From positions 372,001 to 436,000 of the forward strand of contig CBDBUW010000017.1 of assembly GCA_965212195.1 (NCBI GenBank): a DNA stretch of 64,000 bases, given 5' to 3'. Every line of letters begins with the position of its first letter. The first letter of the stretch is position 1. A program made the translations under genes and the position numbers. A model generated the notes under the pieces. The model saw only the letters and a program-made list of their open reading frames with translations. It was not told the DNA's origin and did no database searches. This document shows, one piece after another, positions 9,216-17,616 of this stretch. The DNA comes from JAJCYK01 sp965212195 (lineage in GTDB: Bacteria; Bacteroidota; Bacteroidia; Cytophagales; Cyclobacteriaceae).

Positions 9216-10403
9216 TTATTTCCCTTGTTGCTTTCGGCGTTTTAATTCCTGTTTGATCAAGTTGTATTCATAGTTGGTTTGTCCTGAAATGGCAGTGTTT
9301 TCTTCGGCCCGCCGTATCAGATAGGGCATTACTTTTTTGATGGGTCCATAGGGCACATATTTGGCCACATTATAACCATTATGTGCAAGGTTATAGCTGA
9401 TATTATCACTCATCCCATACAGCTGCATAAAGTAAACCCCGGGGTCGGACTTTTTCAGATTGTACTTTTCCATAAGTACGGTCAGGTAATAGTTGCTGTA
9501 TTCATTGTGGGTGCCGTTGCACAGATCTATGCGCTGGTTGTTATCAATACAGAATTTTAGAGCCGCATTGTAATCATCATCGGTGGCCTGCTTATGGGGA
9601 TGGATGGGACTGGGGTATCCCAATTCCTGGGCCCGTTCCCTTTCTTTTTCCATATAGGCGCCACGCACTAATTTCGCTCCCAGGAAGTAGTTATGGGTCA
9701 CTGCCCGGTGAAAGGCTTCACGCAAGTTGTTCAACATATCATGTCGATACATCTGATAAGTATTGAATACCACGGCTTTTTGCTGGTTGTAGCGTTGCAT
9801 CAACTCATCACAATAGTCATCTATTGGATTCTGGATCCAGCTTTCCTCTGCATCTATCATGACCCGTACCTCAGCTTCCACCGCGGCTTTACAGATCCGA
9901 TCCATTCTATTTTTTACCCGATCCCAAGCCTGTTGCTGTTCAGCGGAAATGGCTTTCCCCTGTTGCAAATTTTCTAACAATACATTACTGGCTATACCGG
10001 ATACTTTAAACACACAAAAGGGGTTTTTGGGTTCGATGCCCGCTTTACCAATGGTATTCAGGGTTTCCTCGGTATGTCTGTCAAAATCCGATTCCAATTC
10101 GGTACCCTCCACGGAGTAGTCTAAAATAGACCCCACGCCATATTTCTGAAGCGTCATTGAGGTTTCACGGCATTCCTCAATGGTTTCACCGCCACAAAAA
10201 AGTTCGTAAACCGTGCTTCGTATGAGAGTTTTGACCGGTAACCCCAGTTTAAGGGCGATTGTTACGGAATTAGTAATTAAATTTACCAGCCAAGGGTGGT
10301 TCATAATACCAAAAAGCCATAGCGATTTTCTCAAGGCTGCATCGGTCTTTGAGGAAAAAGCTATGGATGTATCTTCAAAGGATATCGGTGCTTTGGACTC
10401 CAT
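9216..10403 (-). CDS. putA: Proline dehydrogenase
   Basis: A 395-residue PRODH that oxidises proline to pyrroline-5-carboxylate using FAD. The (beta-alpha)8 signatures are present: LGAKLVRGAYMEKERERA, DLCNGTHNEYS, QLYGMSDNISY and, near the C-terminus, YLIRRAEENTAISGQ. It is monofunctional, with no aldehyde dehydrogenase domain. I chose the ATG at 10401-10403 (MESKAPISFEDT); the open frame extends upstream to a GTG at 10442, but a promoter-like box lies between the two. It is divergent from aroB. The symbol putA is used loosely for the PRODH domain only. Confidence 0.93.
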   Translation of the reverse strand: MESKAPISFEDTSIAFSSKTDAALRKSLWLFGIMNHPWLVNLITNSVTIALKLGLPVKTLIRSTVYELFCGGETIEECRETSMTLQKYGVGSILDYSVEGTELESDFDRHTEETLNTIGKAGIEPKNPFCVFKVSGIASNVLLENLQQGKAISAEQQQAWDRVKNRMDRICKAAVEAEVRVMIDAEESWIQNPIDDYCDELMQRYNQQKAVVFNTYQMYRHDMLNNLREAFHRAVTHNYFLGAKLVRGAYMEKERERAQELGYPSPIHPHKQATDDDYNAALKFCIDNNQRIDLCNGTHNEYSNYYLTVLMEKYNLKKSDPGVYFMQLYGMSDNISYNLAHNGYNVAKYVPYGPIKKVMPYLIRRAEENTAISGQTNYEYNLIKQELKRRKQQGK

Positions 10404-10410
10404 AATCCTG

Positions 10411-10418
10411 CAAATATA
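10411..10418 (-). promoter_or_regulatory. Putative proline dehydrogenase promoter -7 box (TATATTTG)
   Basis: TATATTTG on the minus strand ends only 7 bases before the ATG at 10403. If used, the mRNA would start within a few bases of the start codon, so the transcript would be nearly leaderless. It also argues against the upstream GTG start. Confidence 0.5.
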
Positions 10419-10453
10419 GAAAAACGCAGGGATAATCGACACGAAAATTTATT

Positions 10454-11503
10454 ATGGCGGACTTTCCTCCAGCAGTTATTATTACCGATCAGATCGCCGC
10501 TGCGGTGGCAGAGTATCTGAATGCCCACCAGTTCAGCATGGTGGGGGTTTTGGTGGATGACAATACCCTCAAATACTGTTATCCATTAATTCAGGAAAGC
10601 TTACCCCCCCATTTTATCATCGAAATTGCCAGCGGTGAGACTCATAAAAATTTGCAGACATGCGTGCAGATCTGGAATGAAATGACCCATCAACATATGG
10701 ACCGTGGATCTATACTAATAAATCTGGGCGGGGGCGTGATCGGCGATATGGGTGGATTTTGCGCTGCCACCTTCAAGCGTGGCATTCCTTTCATAAATAT
10801 ACCGACCACTTTATTGGCTCAGGTAGATGCCTCTGTGGGAGGTAAACTGGGTATAGATTTTCACGATTACAAGAATCACCTGGGAGTCTTTCAGGATCCC
10901 GAAAGAGTACTGATCTCCACCCTATTCCTGGATACACTGCCTGTCAATGAGCTGCGCTCGGGATTCGCAGAAGTACTAAAACATGCTTTGATCTCCGATG
11001 CCCAGTATTGGCATAAAATCATCCAAACTGACTGGCAAAGCCAGGATTGGGCCCAGCATGTGCAACATAGCGTGAAAGTCAAATCCGGGGTCGTGGAACA
11101 AGATCCTCAGGAATCGGGGCTGCGTAAGATCCTGAACTTTGGCCACACCGTGGGCCATGCCATAGAAAAAGAGTATCTCTCTACAGCAAATCCTTTCCTG
11201 CATGGGGAGGCTATTGCCATAGGTATGATCTGTGAAGCCTATTTATCCCATCGAAAAGCGACTTTGGACAAAGAGCACCTTAGGGCCATTACTCAACAAA
11301 TCTTGAAATGGTTTGGAAATACTAGTCTGGACCCCAGCCTGATTTTGCCAATTGCCCAAAACACCCTACAGGATAAAAAGAATACCAATGGCAAAATCAA
11401 GTGCAGTCTTCTGGAGGGCGTTGGCCAAGCTACATTTGATATAGAGGTTACCCTTGAAGAAGTTAAAGAGGCTCTAGAGTACTATCAGGAGCAAGCAGTT
11501 TAG
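10454..11503 (+). CDS. aroB: 3-dehydroquinate synthase
   Basis: A 349-residue enzyme for the second step of the shikimate pathway (DAHP to 3-dehydroquinate, NAD and divalent metal dependent). Signatures: LGGGVIGDMGGFCAATFKRG (NAD site), IPTTLLAQVDASVGGKLGID, and the metal-ligand stretch LNFGHTVGHAIE. Length and start (ATG 10454) are typical. It diverges from proline dehydrogenase, with 50 bases between the starts. The stop TAG lies in a TTAG shared with the stop of the opposing ytxH-like gene. aroA follows 370 bases downstream on the same strand. Confidence 0.96.
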   Translation: MADFPPAVIITDQIAAAVAEYLNAHQFSMVGVLVDDNTLKYCYPLIQESLPPHFIIEIASGETHKNLQTCVQIWNEMTHQHMDRGSILINLGGGVIGDMGGFCAATFKRGIPFINIPTTLLAQVDASVGGKLGIDFHDYKNHLGVFQDPERVLISTLFLDTLPVNELRSGFAEVLKHALISDAQYWHKIIQTDWQSQDWAQHVQHSVKVKSGVVEQDPQESGLRKILNFGHTVGHAIEKEYLSTANPFLHGEAIAIGMICEAYLSHRKATLDKEHLRAITQQILKWFGNTSLDPSLILPIAQNTLQDKKNTNGKIKCSLLEGVGQATFDIEVTLEEVKEALEYYQEQAV

Positions 11504-11742
11504 TTAATTATTTCAGAAAACTTCTGACCGTATTTCTCCACTTCGGTAAGTGCATTATTGGCAATTTTCTTGATCTTCTCGGAATCCATGTTTTCCTTCA
11601 ATTCGTCCTTGAATTCATTTGCCTTGCGGGAAAGTTTTCTTCGGGTTTTTTCCCCTTTATCGGGTGCGAACAAAAATCCGGCTGCCAAGCCGGCTGCAGC
11701 TCCTGCTACAAAAGCTAAAAAGGTTTTTTCTGATTTATTCAT
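11500..11742 (-). CDS. YtxH-domain small membrane protein
   Basis: An 80-residue protein with one Gly/Ala-rich membrane segment (FVAGAAAGLAAGFLFAPDKG, about 10-29) followed by the GEKTRRKL motif and a charged amphipathic helix. This is the YtxH/general-stress-protein layout, found widely in Bacteroidetes; the molecular role is not established. ATG start. It overlaps the end of aroB by 4 bases and diverges from aroA. Confidence 0.85.
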   Translation of the reverse strand: MNKSEKTFLAFVAGAAAGLAAGFLFAPDKGEKTRRKLSRKANEFKDELKENMDSEKIKKIANNALTEVEKYGQKFSEIIN

Positions 11743-11792
11743 TATCTAACATTGTAATTTTTAATACTACTTATCTACTACACAATACGTGC

Positions 11793-11800
11793 CAAATTTA
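11793..11800 (-). promoter_or_regulatory. Putative ytxH-like promoter -7 box (TAAATTTG)
   Basis: TAAATTTG on the minus strand fits TAnnTTTG and leaves a leader of about 45 bases. No TTTG lies at the usual distance upstream. The rest of the 131-base gap up to aroA is AT-rich and shows no clear full-consensus forward promoter; TAATTTTA at about 11814 is a near match. Confidence 0.4.
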
Positions 11801-11873
11801 CTTATGTTTTACGTAATTTTAGTTCACTCAATATATTATACTTCAAACGGGACCTTATAATAGAGATTACACC

Positions 11874-13115
11874 TTGAACCTCCACAGCTCCTCTACTCTG
11901 CACCTACCATTACAAAACCATTTGATTCCTGCCACCATAGCTCTGGAGGCTTCTAAAAGTATTAGCAATCGGGTTTTAATTTTAGATGCTCTTTGTACGC
12001 AGCCAAGCACACTGGAAAACCTCTCTCAAGCCCGTGATACTCAGATCATGATGGCCCTATTGAACGAATCGGGACCGGTCTGGGATGCACAGGATGCCGG
12101 AACCACCCTACGATTCCTCACTGCTTATGGCGCTCTAACCGGTCAGGTGAAAGAAATAACCGGTACTTCCCGCATGCAACATCGGCCCATCAAAATACTA
12201 GTGGATGCTTTGAGGGAGATCGGAGCGGATATTGAATACTGTGCCCAGGAAGGGTTCCCTCCTATCCAACTGAAGGGATTTGCCGAACAGTTGCAACAAA
12301 CTGTTACCATTTCAGGAGACGTGAGCAGCCAATATCTTTCCGCTCTACTCATGATGGCCCCCTCTCTGCCGCAGGGTCTCACTTTGCAAATATCCGGGAA
12401 GCTAATGAGCCGACCTTATGTAAACATGACCCTGAAATTAATGCAGCAATTCGGTATTGATCACCAATGGGAAGGGTCGCGGATCACCATATCTCCTCAA
12501 CAATATCAGCCCGCCCAAATCCTGGTAGAAGCAGATTGGTCGGCCGCCAGTTACTGGTACAGTATGGTAGCGCTGGGTGGATCAGAGATCACATTACTGG
12601 GGCTACATGACACCTCATTGCAAGGAGACCGGCAAATAGCCAATATCATGGAACCCCTGGGTGTACTCTCTCGCTTTCATGAAAGAGGTGTCACCCTGAT
12701 CCCCGGTAAACCACTGGTTGATGAACTGGAATACGATTTCTCCAACTGCCCGGACCTGGCACAAACAGTGCTTTCACTCTGTGCAGTGGCTGGGATTACC
12801 TGCAGAGCCAGCGGACTGGAAAGTTTATACATTAAAGAAACTGACCGCGTAGCAGCCATGCGAAATGAATTGGGCAAGATTGGGGCTAAGCTTGAAGAAC
12901 ATTCCAGGGGTTGGTTGTTGACCCCTACGGAGGAATTGCCTGTGGATACCATTCGTTTCCATACTTATGAAGATCATAGAATGGCCATGGCCTTGGCCCC
13001 GCTGGCCTTAAAATTTCCTCTGGTTATTGAAGATCCCCTGGTAGTAAACAAAAGCTATCCTACTTTTTGGCAAGATCTGGCTCAGGCGGGTCTGGTATCA
13101 GAGATGGTCTCGTAA
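11874..13115 (+). CDS. aroA: 3-phosphoshikimate 1-carboxyvinyltransferase (EPSP synthase)
   Basis: A 413-residue enzyme of the shikimate pathway that joins PEP to shikimate-3-phosphate. Signatures: SKSISNRVLIL near the N-terminus, DAGTTLRFLTAY (PEP-site loop), GDVSSQYLSALLM, SLYIKETDRVAAM and YEDHRMAMALAPL near the C-terminus. Repeated beta-alpha-beta segments fit the two-domain inside-out barrel. The first codon appears to be TTG (11874-11876); no ATG or GTG lies in frame just upstream, and the conserved N-terminal strand begins about ten residues in. It overlaps the opposing BtuF-like gene by 18 bases. Confidence 0.94.
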   Translation: MNLHSSSTLHLPLQNHLIPATIALEASKSISNRVLILDALCTQPSTLENLSQARDTQIMMALLNESGPVWDAQDAGTTLRFLTAYGALTGQVKEITGTSRMQHRPIKILVDALREIGADIEYCAQEGFPPIQLKGFAEQLQQTVTISGDVSSQYLSALLMMAPSLPQGLTLQISGKLMSRPYVNMTLKLMQQFGIDHQWEGSRITISPQQYQPAQILVEADWSAASYWYSMVALGGSEITLLGLHDTSLQGDRQIANIMEPLGVLSRFHERGVTLIPGKPLVDELEYDFSNCPDLAQTVLSLCAVAGITCRASGLESLYIKETDRVAAMRNELGKIGAKLEEHSRGWLLTPTEELPVDTIRFHTYEDHRMAMALAPLALKFPLVIEDPLVVNKSYPTFWQDLAQAGLVSEMVS

Positions 13116-13886
13116 TGACTGGAAATATGCGGGTACTTTTAGCAACCGACTTCCATACCAACTAAACATTTCACCATCTACTAGTAGCACTTTAGCCGCA
13201 GGGAAATAACCCTGTATTTCCTCTACATGCTGGTTCTTGAAAGGGTAAGGTTCTGAGGAAAGTAGAATCACCTGAGGATCCAAAATTAACAGGTCGTCCA
13301 TACTTAATTGAGGATAACGATTGACTTTGAGTATATTTTCCAAACCTGCCAAGGTCATCATATTATGGATAAAGGTATCCACTCCGGCGGCCATGTACGG
13401 TTTTCGCCAGATCATGTACAATGCCCTGGGAGGAGAATCCATCACGGGTATGGTTCGGAATCGTTTTTTTATTTCCGATACTAGTTTACCGGACACAGCT
13501 TTCCGGTTCACCAAGTAGCCTATCTCCATAATTGCCTTTAGCGCTTGCGGAAGATCCCGGATATCGCTGACCCATACTGGCACTTTTTCCGCTAGCTGAT
13601 TGATCTGTTGTCGGTCGTTTTCTTCTTTATTGGCAATGATCAATTGGGGGTTCAGGTCCAGAATAGCGGACACCTGCAGGTTCTTAGTGCCGCCGATCTT
13701 CCGGTAGCCGTACACCATCTCTTTGGGGTGAATGCAAAACTTAGTAATAGCAGATATTTCCCTTTCAAGACCCAGTGAGAACAGTAACTCAGTCAGTGAA
13801 GGTACCACAGAGATCACCCGGTCTAAACTGGACGGGATCTCTAAATTACGGCCTAGGTGATCGGTTATCCTGCGTAACGCGCACAA
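13098..13886 (-). CDS. BtuF-like helical-backbone metal receptor, no visible signal peptide
   Basis: A 262-residue protein with the class III substrate-binding fold: DRVISVVPSLTELLFSLGL, then VSAILDLNPQLIIANKEEN, and a C-terminal lobe with MDDLLILDPQVILLSSEPYP. This resembles BtuF and iron-complex receptors. Unlike true periplasmic receptors it has no signal peptide: the fold starts within about ten residues of the N-terminus. No permease or ATPase is adjacent, so a transport role is uncertain and a cytoplasmic ligand-binding role is possible. The start appears to be TTG at 13884-13886, one base after the stop of the M42 gene. Last gene of a tight three-gene operon. Confidence 0.75.
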   Translation of the reverse strand: MCALRRITDHLGRNLEIPSSLDRVISVVPSLTELLFSLGLEREISAITKFCIHPKEMVYGYRKIGGTKNLQVSAILDLNPQLIIANKEENDRQQINQLAEKVPVWVSDIRDLPQALKAIMEIGYLVNRKAVSGKLVSEIKKRFRTIPVMDSPPRALYMIWRKPYMAAGVDTFIHNMMTLAGLENILKVNRYPQLSMDDLLILDPQVILLSSEPYPFKNQHVEEIQGYFPAAKVLLVDGEMFSWYGSRLLKVPAYFQSLRDHL

Positions 13887-13887
13887 T

Positions 13888-14958
13888 TTACTTTAGATAG
13901 CTGAAATCATGTTCCGCTTTCAATTGGACCAAGAACTCAAACATAAGACTGATCACATTATCAACGTCGGATTGATGGACCGTTTCCACGGTGGTGTGCA
14001 TGTACTTTAACGGCAGACTAATCAAGGCGGAGGGAACGCCTTCGTTACTGTAAGCAAATGCGTCAGTATCAGTACCCGTAGAACGGGTGGCTGCGGCCCT
14101 TTGATAGGGAACCTTCTTTTTTTCAGCGACTTCGATAAGCATATCCAATACGTTGTTGTGTACTGCCGGTCCGTATGTCAATACGGGTCCTTTTCCGCAT
14201 CGTTGGTCACCACTTACCTTTTTATCGTACATTGGTGAAGTAGTATCGTGACAGACATCTGTTACGATGGCCAATTGCGGCTTAATGCGATGAGCGATCA
14301 TCTGAGCCCCCCGCAGTCCGATCTCCTCCTGTACCGCATTGACCACATATACGCCAAAATCCAGTTTTCTTTTTTTCTGCTTTAACCGGCGTGCCACCTG
14401 AGCAATCATAAAGCCTCCCATACGGTTGTCCAATGCCCTACCGGTAAACATTTTTTTGTTCAGCGTCATGAACTCATCTTCAAATGTGATCACGCTACCC
14501 ACATGAACCCCCAGCTTCAAAACCTCATCCCTGGAACTACATCCGCAATCAATAAAGATGTTCTTCAAGGTGGGCGCCTGCTCTTTGGAAGGTGTGCGTA
14601 CATGGATGGCCGGCCAGCCGAATACGCCCTTAACGATGCCCTTAGCGGTATGGATATTCACTCTCATAGAAGGGGCGATCTGATGATCCGAGCCACCATT
14701 GCGACGTACGTAGATATATCCTTCATCTGTGATGTAGTTTACAAACCAAGATATCTCATCAGCATGAGCCTCAATGACCACCTTATAGGAAGCCTCTGGA
14801 TTGATCACCGCTACTGCCGTGCCATAGGTATCGGTGAAATAGGTATCGGAGAAAGATTTCATGTAATCCAGCCATATTTGCTGGCCCGATGATTCAAACC
14901 CTGTGGGAGAAGCGTTGTTAAGGTATTTTTCTAAGAAAGCTTTACTTTGTTTATCCAT
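13888..14958 (-). CDS. M42-family metallo-aminopeptidase
   Basis: A 356-residue dinuclear-zinc aminopeptidase of the M42 family (glutamyl aminopeptidase/FrvX/'endoglucanase' type). Putative metal and catalytic residues are in place: H65 and D67 in EAHADE, D177 in GRALDNRMGG, E211-E212 in VQEEIGLRGA, D234 in VTDVCHD and H321 in KYMHTTVE. No signal peptide, so cytosolic, probably trimming peptides. It starts (ATG) one base after the stop of the carboxylase gene and is followed one base later by the BtuF-like gene: a compact operon. Confidence 0.93.
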   Translation of the reverse strand: MDKQSKAFLEKYLNNASPTGFESSGQQIWLDYMKSFSDTYFTDTYGTAVAVINPEASYKVVIEAHADEISWFVNYITDEGYIYVRRNGGSDHQIAPSMRVNIHTAKGIVKGVFGWPAIHVRTPSKEQAPTLKNIFIDCGCSSRDEVLKLGVHVGSVITFEDEFMTLNKKMFTGRALDNRMGGFMIAQVARRLKQKKRKLDFGVYVVNAVQEEIGLRGAQMIAHRIKPQLAIVTDVCHDTTSPMYDKKVSGDQRCGKGPVLTYGPAVHNNVLDMLIEVAEKKKVPYQRAAATRSTGTDTDAFAYSNEGVPSALISLPLKYMHTTVETVHQSDVDNVISLMFEFLVQLKAEHDFSYLK

Positions 14959-14959
14959 A

Positions 14960-16546
14960 CTATAAGGGAATGTTCCCGTGTTTTTTACGGGGCAGTTTAT
15001 CCACTTTATTCTTTAACATGCTAAAGGCCTGTATCAATTTGGAGCGGGTATTACGGGGGAGGATCACTTCATCAATAAATCCTCTGTGAGCCGCACGATA
15101 AGGATTGGCGAATTTTTGGGTATATTCTTCCACTTTCTCGTTCAGCGCTTTTTGAGGGTCTTCGGCTTCCGCTATTTCTTTTTTAAAAATGATCTCCGAA
15201 GCCCCTTTGGCACCCATTACTGCGATCTCCGCCATAGGCCAGGCATAGTTCAGGTCTGCTCCAATATGTTTGCTGTTCATCACATCATAAGCTCCGCCAT
15301 AGGCCTTACGGGTAATAACCGTAACCCTGGGCACCGTTGCCTCACAAAATGCATAAAGCAATTTGGCACCATTGGTAATGATGCCTTGCCACTCCTGATC
15401 GGTTCCCGGTAAGAATCCCGGCACGTCTTCGAATACCAGCAGGGGTATATTGAAAGAGTCACAAAACCGCACGAAACGTGCCGCTTTGGTACTGGCGTCT
15501 ATGTCCAAAACTCCTGCCAGGAAGGCCGGTTGATTTCCAACTATACCCAGAGACTTACCCGCTAGGCGCGCAAATCCCACCACAATATTCTCGGCAAAAC
15601 CCTGGTGCACTTCTAAAAACGAACCTTCATCTACTACCTGCTCTATGATCTCCCTCATGTCATAAGGTTGATTAGGATTTTCAGGCATGAACTCATCCAA
15701 TACTGGCCGGGACTCATCCTGCAGCTGATAGGGATAGTGAGGTGATTGTTCCTCACAGTTTTGAGGCATGTAGCTAAGTAGTTCTCTTATGCGCTTTAGA
15801 CACTCCACTTCATTACTACAGGCAAAGTGGGTCACGCCACTTTTAGTACTGTGGGTGGTTGCTCCTCCCAGTTCCTCGGAGCTAACCTCCTCATGAGTAA
15901 CAGTTTTTACCACGTTAGGGCCGGTTACAAACATATAGGAGGTTTTTTCCACCATCAGAATAAAATCTGTAATCGCCGGCGAATACACAGCTCCTCCGGC
16001 ACAAGGACCCATCACTGCGGAAATCTGCGGTACCACCCCTGAAGCCAAGGTGTTTCTGTAAAAAATATCGGCATATCCTCCCAGAGAAACCACACCCTCT
16101 TGAATCCTGGCTCCTCCGGAATCGTTGAGGCCAATTAAGGGAGCCCCGTTCTTAAGAGACAGTTCCATTAATTTTACAATCTTTTCGGCGTGAGTTTCTG
16201 ATAGTGACCCTCCAAAGACCGTAAAATCCTGAGAAAAGACATATACCAAACGCCCTTCCACGGTTCCATATCCGGTTACTACCCCATCCCCGAGATAGTG
16301 TTGTTTGTCCAACCCGAAATCCTTACAACGGTGCATGACGAACTTTCCAATTTCCTGAAAACTGCCTTCATCCAACAGCATATGCAATCGTTCGCGTGCT
16401 GTAAGTTTTCCTTTCTTGTGCTGGGATTCAATGCGGGCTTCACCTCCGCCCAACAAAGCCTCAGCGTTCTTACGTTCCAATAATCGGTACTTTTCCTGGT
16501 TGCTGGGCAAGGTATATAGACCTTTGTTGTCCTTTGGTTTGGGCAT
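14960..16546 (-). CDS. pccB: Acyl-CoA carboxylase carboxyltransferase (beta) subunit, propionyl-CoA type
   Basis: A 528-residue carboxyltransferase with both crotonase halves: GKLTARERLHMLLDEG, LIGLNDSGGARIQEGV, MGPCAGGAVYSPAITDF (N-half), and VFEDVPGFLPG, RKAYGGAYDVMNSKHIGAD, AWPMAEIAVMGAKGA (C-half). The Asp in AYGGAYDVM corresponds, from family knowledge, to the residue that favours propionyl-CoA in actinobacterial PccB. Product would be methylmalonyl-CoA. No biotin carboxylase is adjacent; the free-standing biotin carrier at 56.5 kb is a candidate partner. First gene of the operon with M42 and the BtuF-like gene; diverges from ppx. Confidence 0.9.
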   Translation of the reverse strand: MPKPKDNKGLYTLPSNQEKYRLLERKNAEALLGGGEARIESQHKKGKLTARERLHMLLDEGSFQEIGKFVMHRCKDFGLDKQHYLGDGVVTGYGTVEGRLVYVFSQDFTVFGGSLSETHAEKIVKLMELSLKNGAPLIGLNDSGGARIQEGVVSLGGYADIFYRNTLASGVVPQISAVMGPCAGGAVYSPAITDFILMVEKTSYMFVTGPNVVKTVTHEEVSSEELGGATTHSTKSGVTHFACSNEVECLKRIRELLSYMPQNCEEQSPHYPYQLQDESRPVLDEFMPENPNQPYDMREIIEQVVDEGSFLEVHQGFAENIVVGFARLAGKSLGIVGNQPAFLAGVLDIDASTKAARFVRFCDSFNIPLLVFEDVPGFLPGTDQEWQGIITNGAKLLYAFCEATVPRVTVITRKAYGGAYDVMNSKHIGADLNYAWPMAEIAVMGAKGASEIIFKKEIAEAEDPQKALNEKVEEYTQKFANPYRAAHRGFIDEVILPRNTRSKLIQAFSMLKNKVDKLPRKKHGNIPL

Positions 16547-16641
16547 GAAACTAGACGATTTTATGCTCCTTAAATATATGATTTATTTCTATGGAGGGGG
16601 TTTTTACAGAGAATAAAATATTATATTCGCCAAATTTCATA

Positions 16642-17580
16642 ATGAAACATCTGGCGGTTATCGATCTAGGAACAAACACTTTTCACTTGCTGGTGGCTAA
16701 AGTGGGGCAAACCTCTATGGAGATACTTCATAAAGAGAAGCAAAGTGTGAAGATTGGCGAAGGCGGAATCAGCCAGGGAATAATCTCAGATGCCGCCCGA
16801 AAAAGGGCCCTGAACACTTTAAAGGGGTTTCGCACCACCATGGACCGTTTCGAGGTTGAACAGCATTTTGCCTTTGCCACCAGTGCCTTTCGCAACGCCC
16901 GCAACCAGGAAGAATTGCTAGATGAGATCCAAAGGGAAACTGGCATCGCCATCCAGGTGATCTCCGGTAGCCAGGAAGCAGATTACATCTATCAGGGGGT
17001 TTCTCATGCACTGGATTTAGGTGCCCAGGACCATCTCATTATGGATATCGGAGGAGGCAGTGTGGAGTTTGTAATAGCCAATCAAGACAGGATCCATTGG
17101 AAGGAAAGCTACGAGATAGGAGCACAGCGCCTGATGGACAAATTCCATTATCACGATCCCATATATCCCCAGGAAATTCAGAAATTAGAACGTTTCTTGG
17201 ATCGTGAGCTGAGCACCTTGATAACCGCCATGGAACAGTTTAATCCCAGAATCTTAATCGGATCATCGGGCACCTTTGACACACTAAGCGAGATCTATTG
17301 CCTGGATCAGAGTATTACCCCTGACCAGGGCCCGGAGCGCCGGCTTTCATTAAAAGGTTATCAGCAGATCCATCAAAGAATTATTAGTATGAACCGGTCA
17401 CAAAGGATGCAGATACCGGGAATGATCGCGATGCGGGTAGATATGATCGTGGTAGCTAGTAGCTTGATCCATTATCTGCTGGATCGTTTTCATCTGGATG
17501 GTATTCGGGTTTCCGCCTACGCTCTTAAGGAAGGAGTTCTTTTTGAGTCCATAGAACAGATAAGACAACAGGGAGCTTAG
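16642..17580 (+). CDS. ppx: Exopolyphosphatase / Ppx-GppA phosphatase family
   Basis: A 312-residue protein of the ASKHA fold that removes terminal phosphate from polyphosphate or pppGpp. Signatures: VIDLGTNTFHLLVA at the N-terminus (phosphate 1 loop), ATSAFRNARN, MDIGGGSVEFVI (phosphate 2 loop) and GSSGTFDTLSE. It is the short form, lacking the C-terminal HD-like domain of E. coli Ppx. I take ATG at 16642, right before the first beta strand, not the upstream ATG at 16591, because the 17 extra residues match no family feature. It may be co-transcribed with the dehydrogenase 36 bases downstream. Confidence 0.88.
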   Translation: MKHLAVIDLGTNTFHLLVAKVGQTSMEILHKEKQSVKIGEGGISQGIISDAARKRALNTLKGFRTTMDRFEVEQHFAFATSAFRNARNQEELLDEIQRETGIAIQVISGSQEADYIYQGVSHALDLGAQDHLIMDIGGGSVEFVIANQDRIHWKESYEIGAQRLMDKFHYHDPIYPQEIQKLERFLDRELSTLITAMEQFNPRILIGSSGTFDTLSEIYCLDQSITPDQGPERRLSLKGYQQIHQRIISMNRSQRMQIPGMIAMRVDMIVVASSLIHYLLDRFHLDGIRVSAYALKEGVLFESIEQIRQQGA

Positions 17581-17616
17581 GTTTATTTTTTAGGTAACAG
17601 TTTAGGTTTACAGTCT

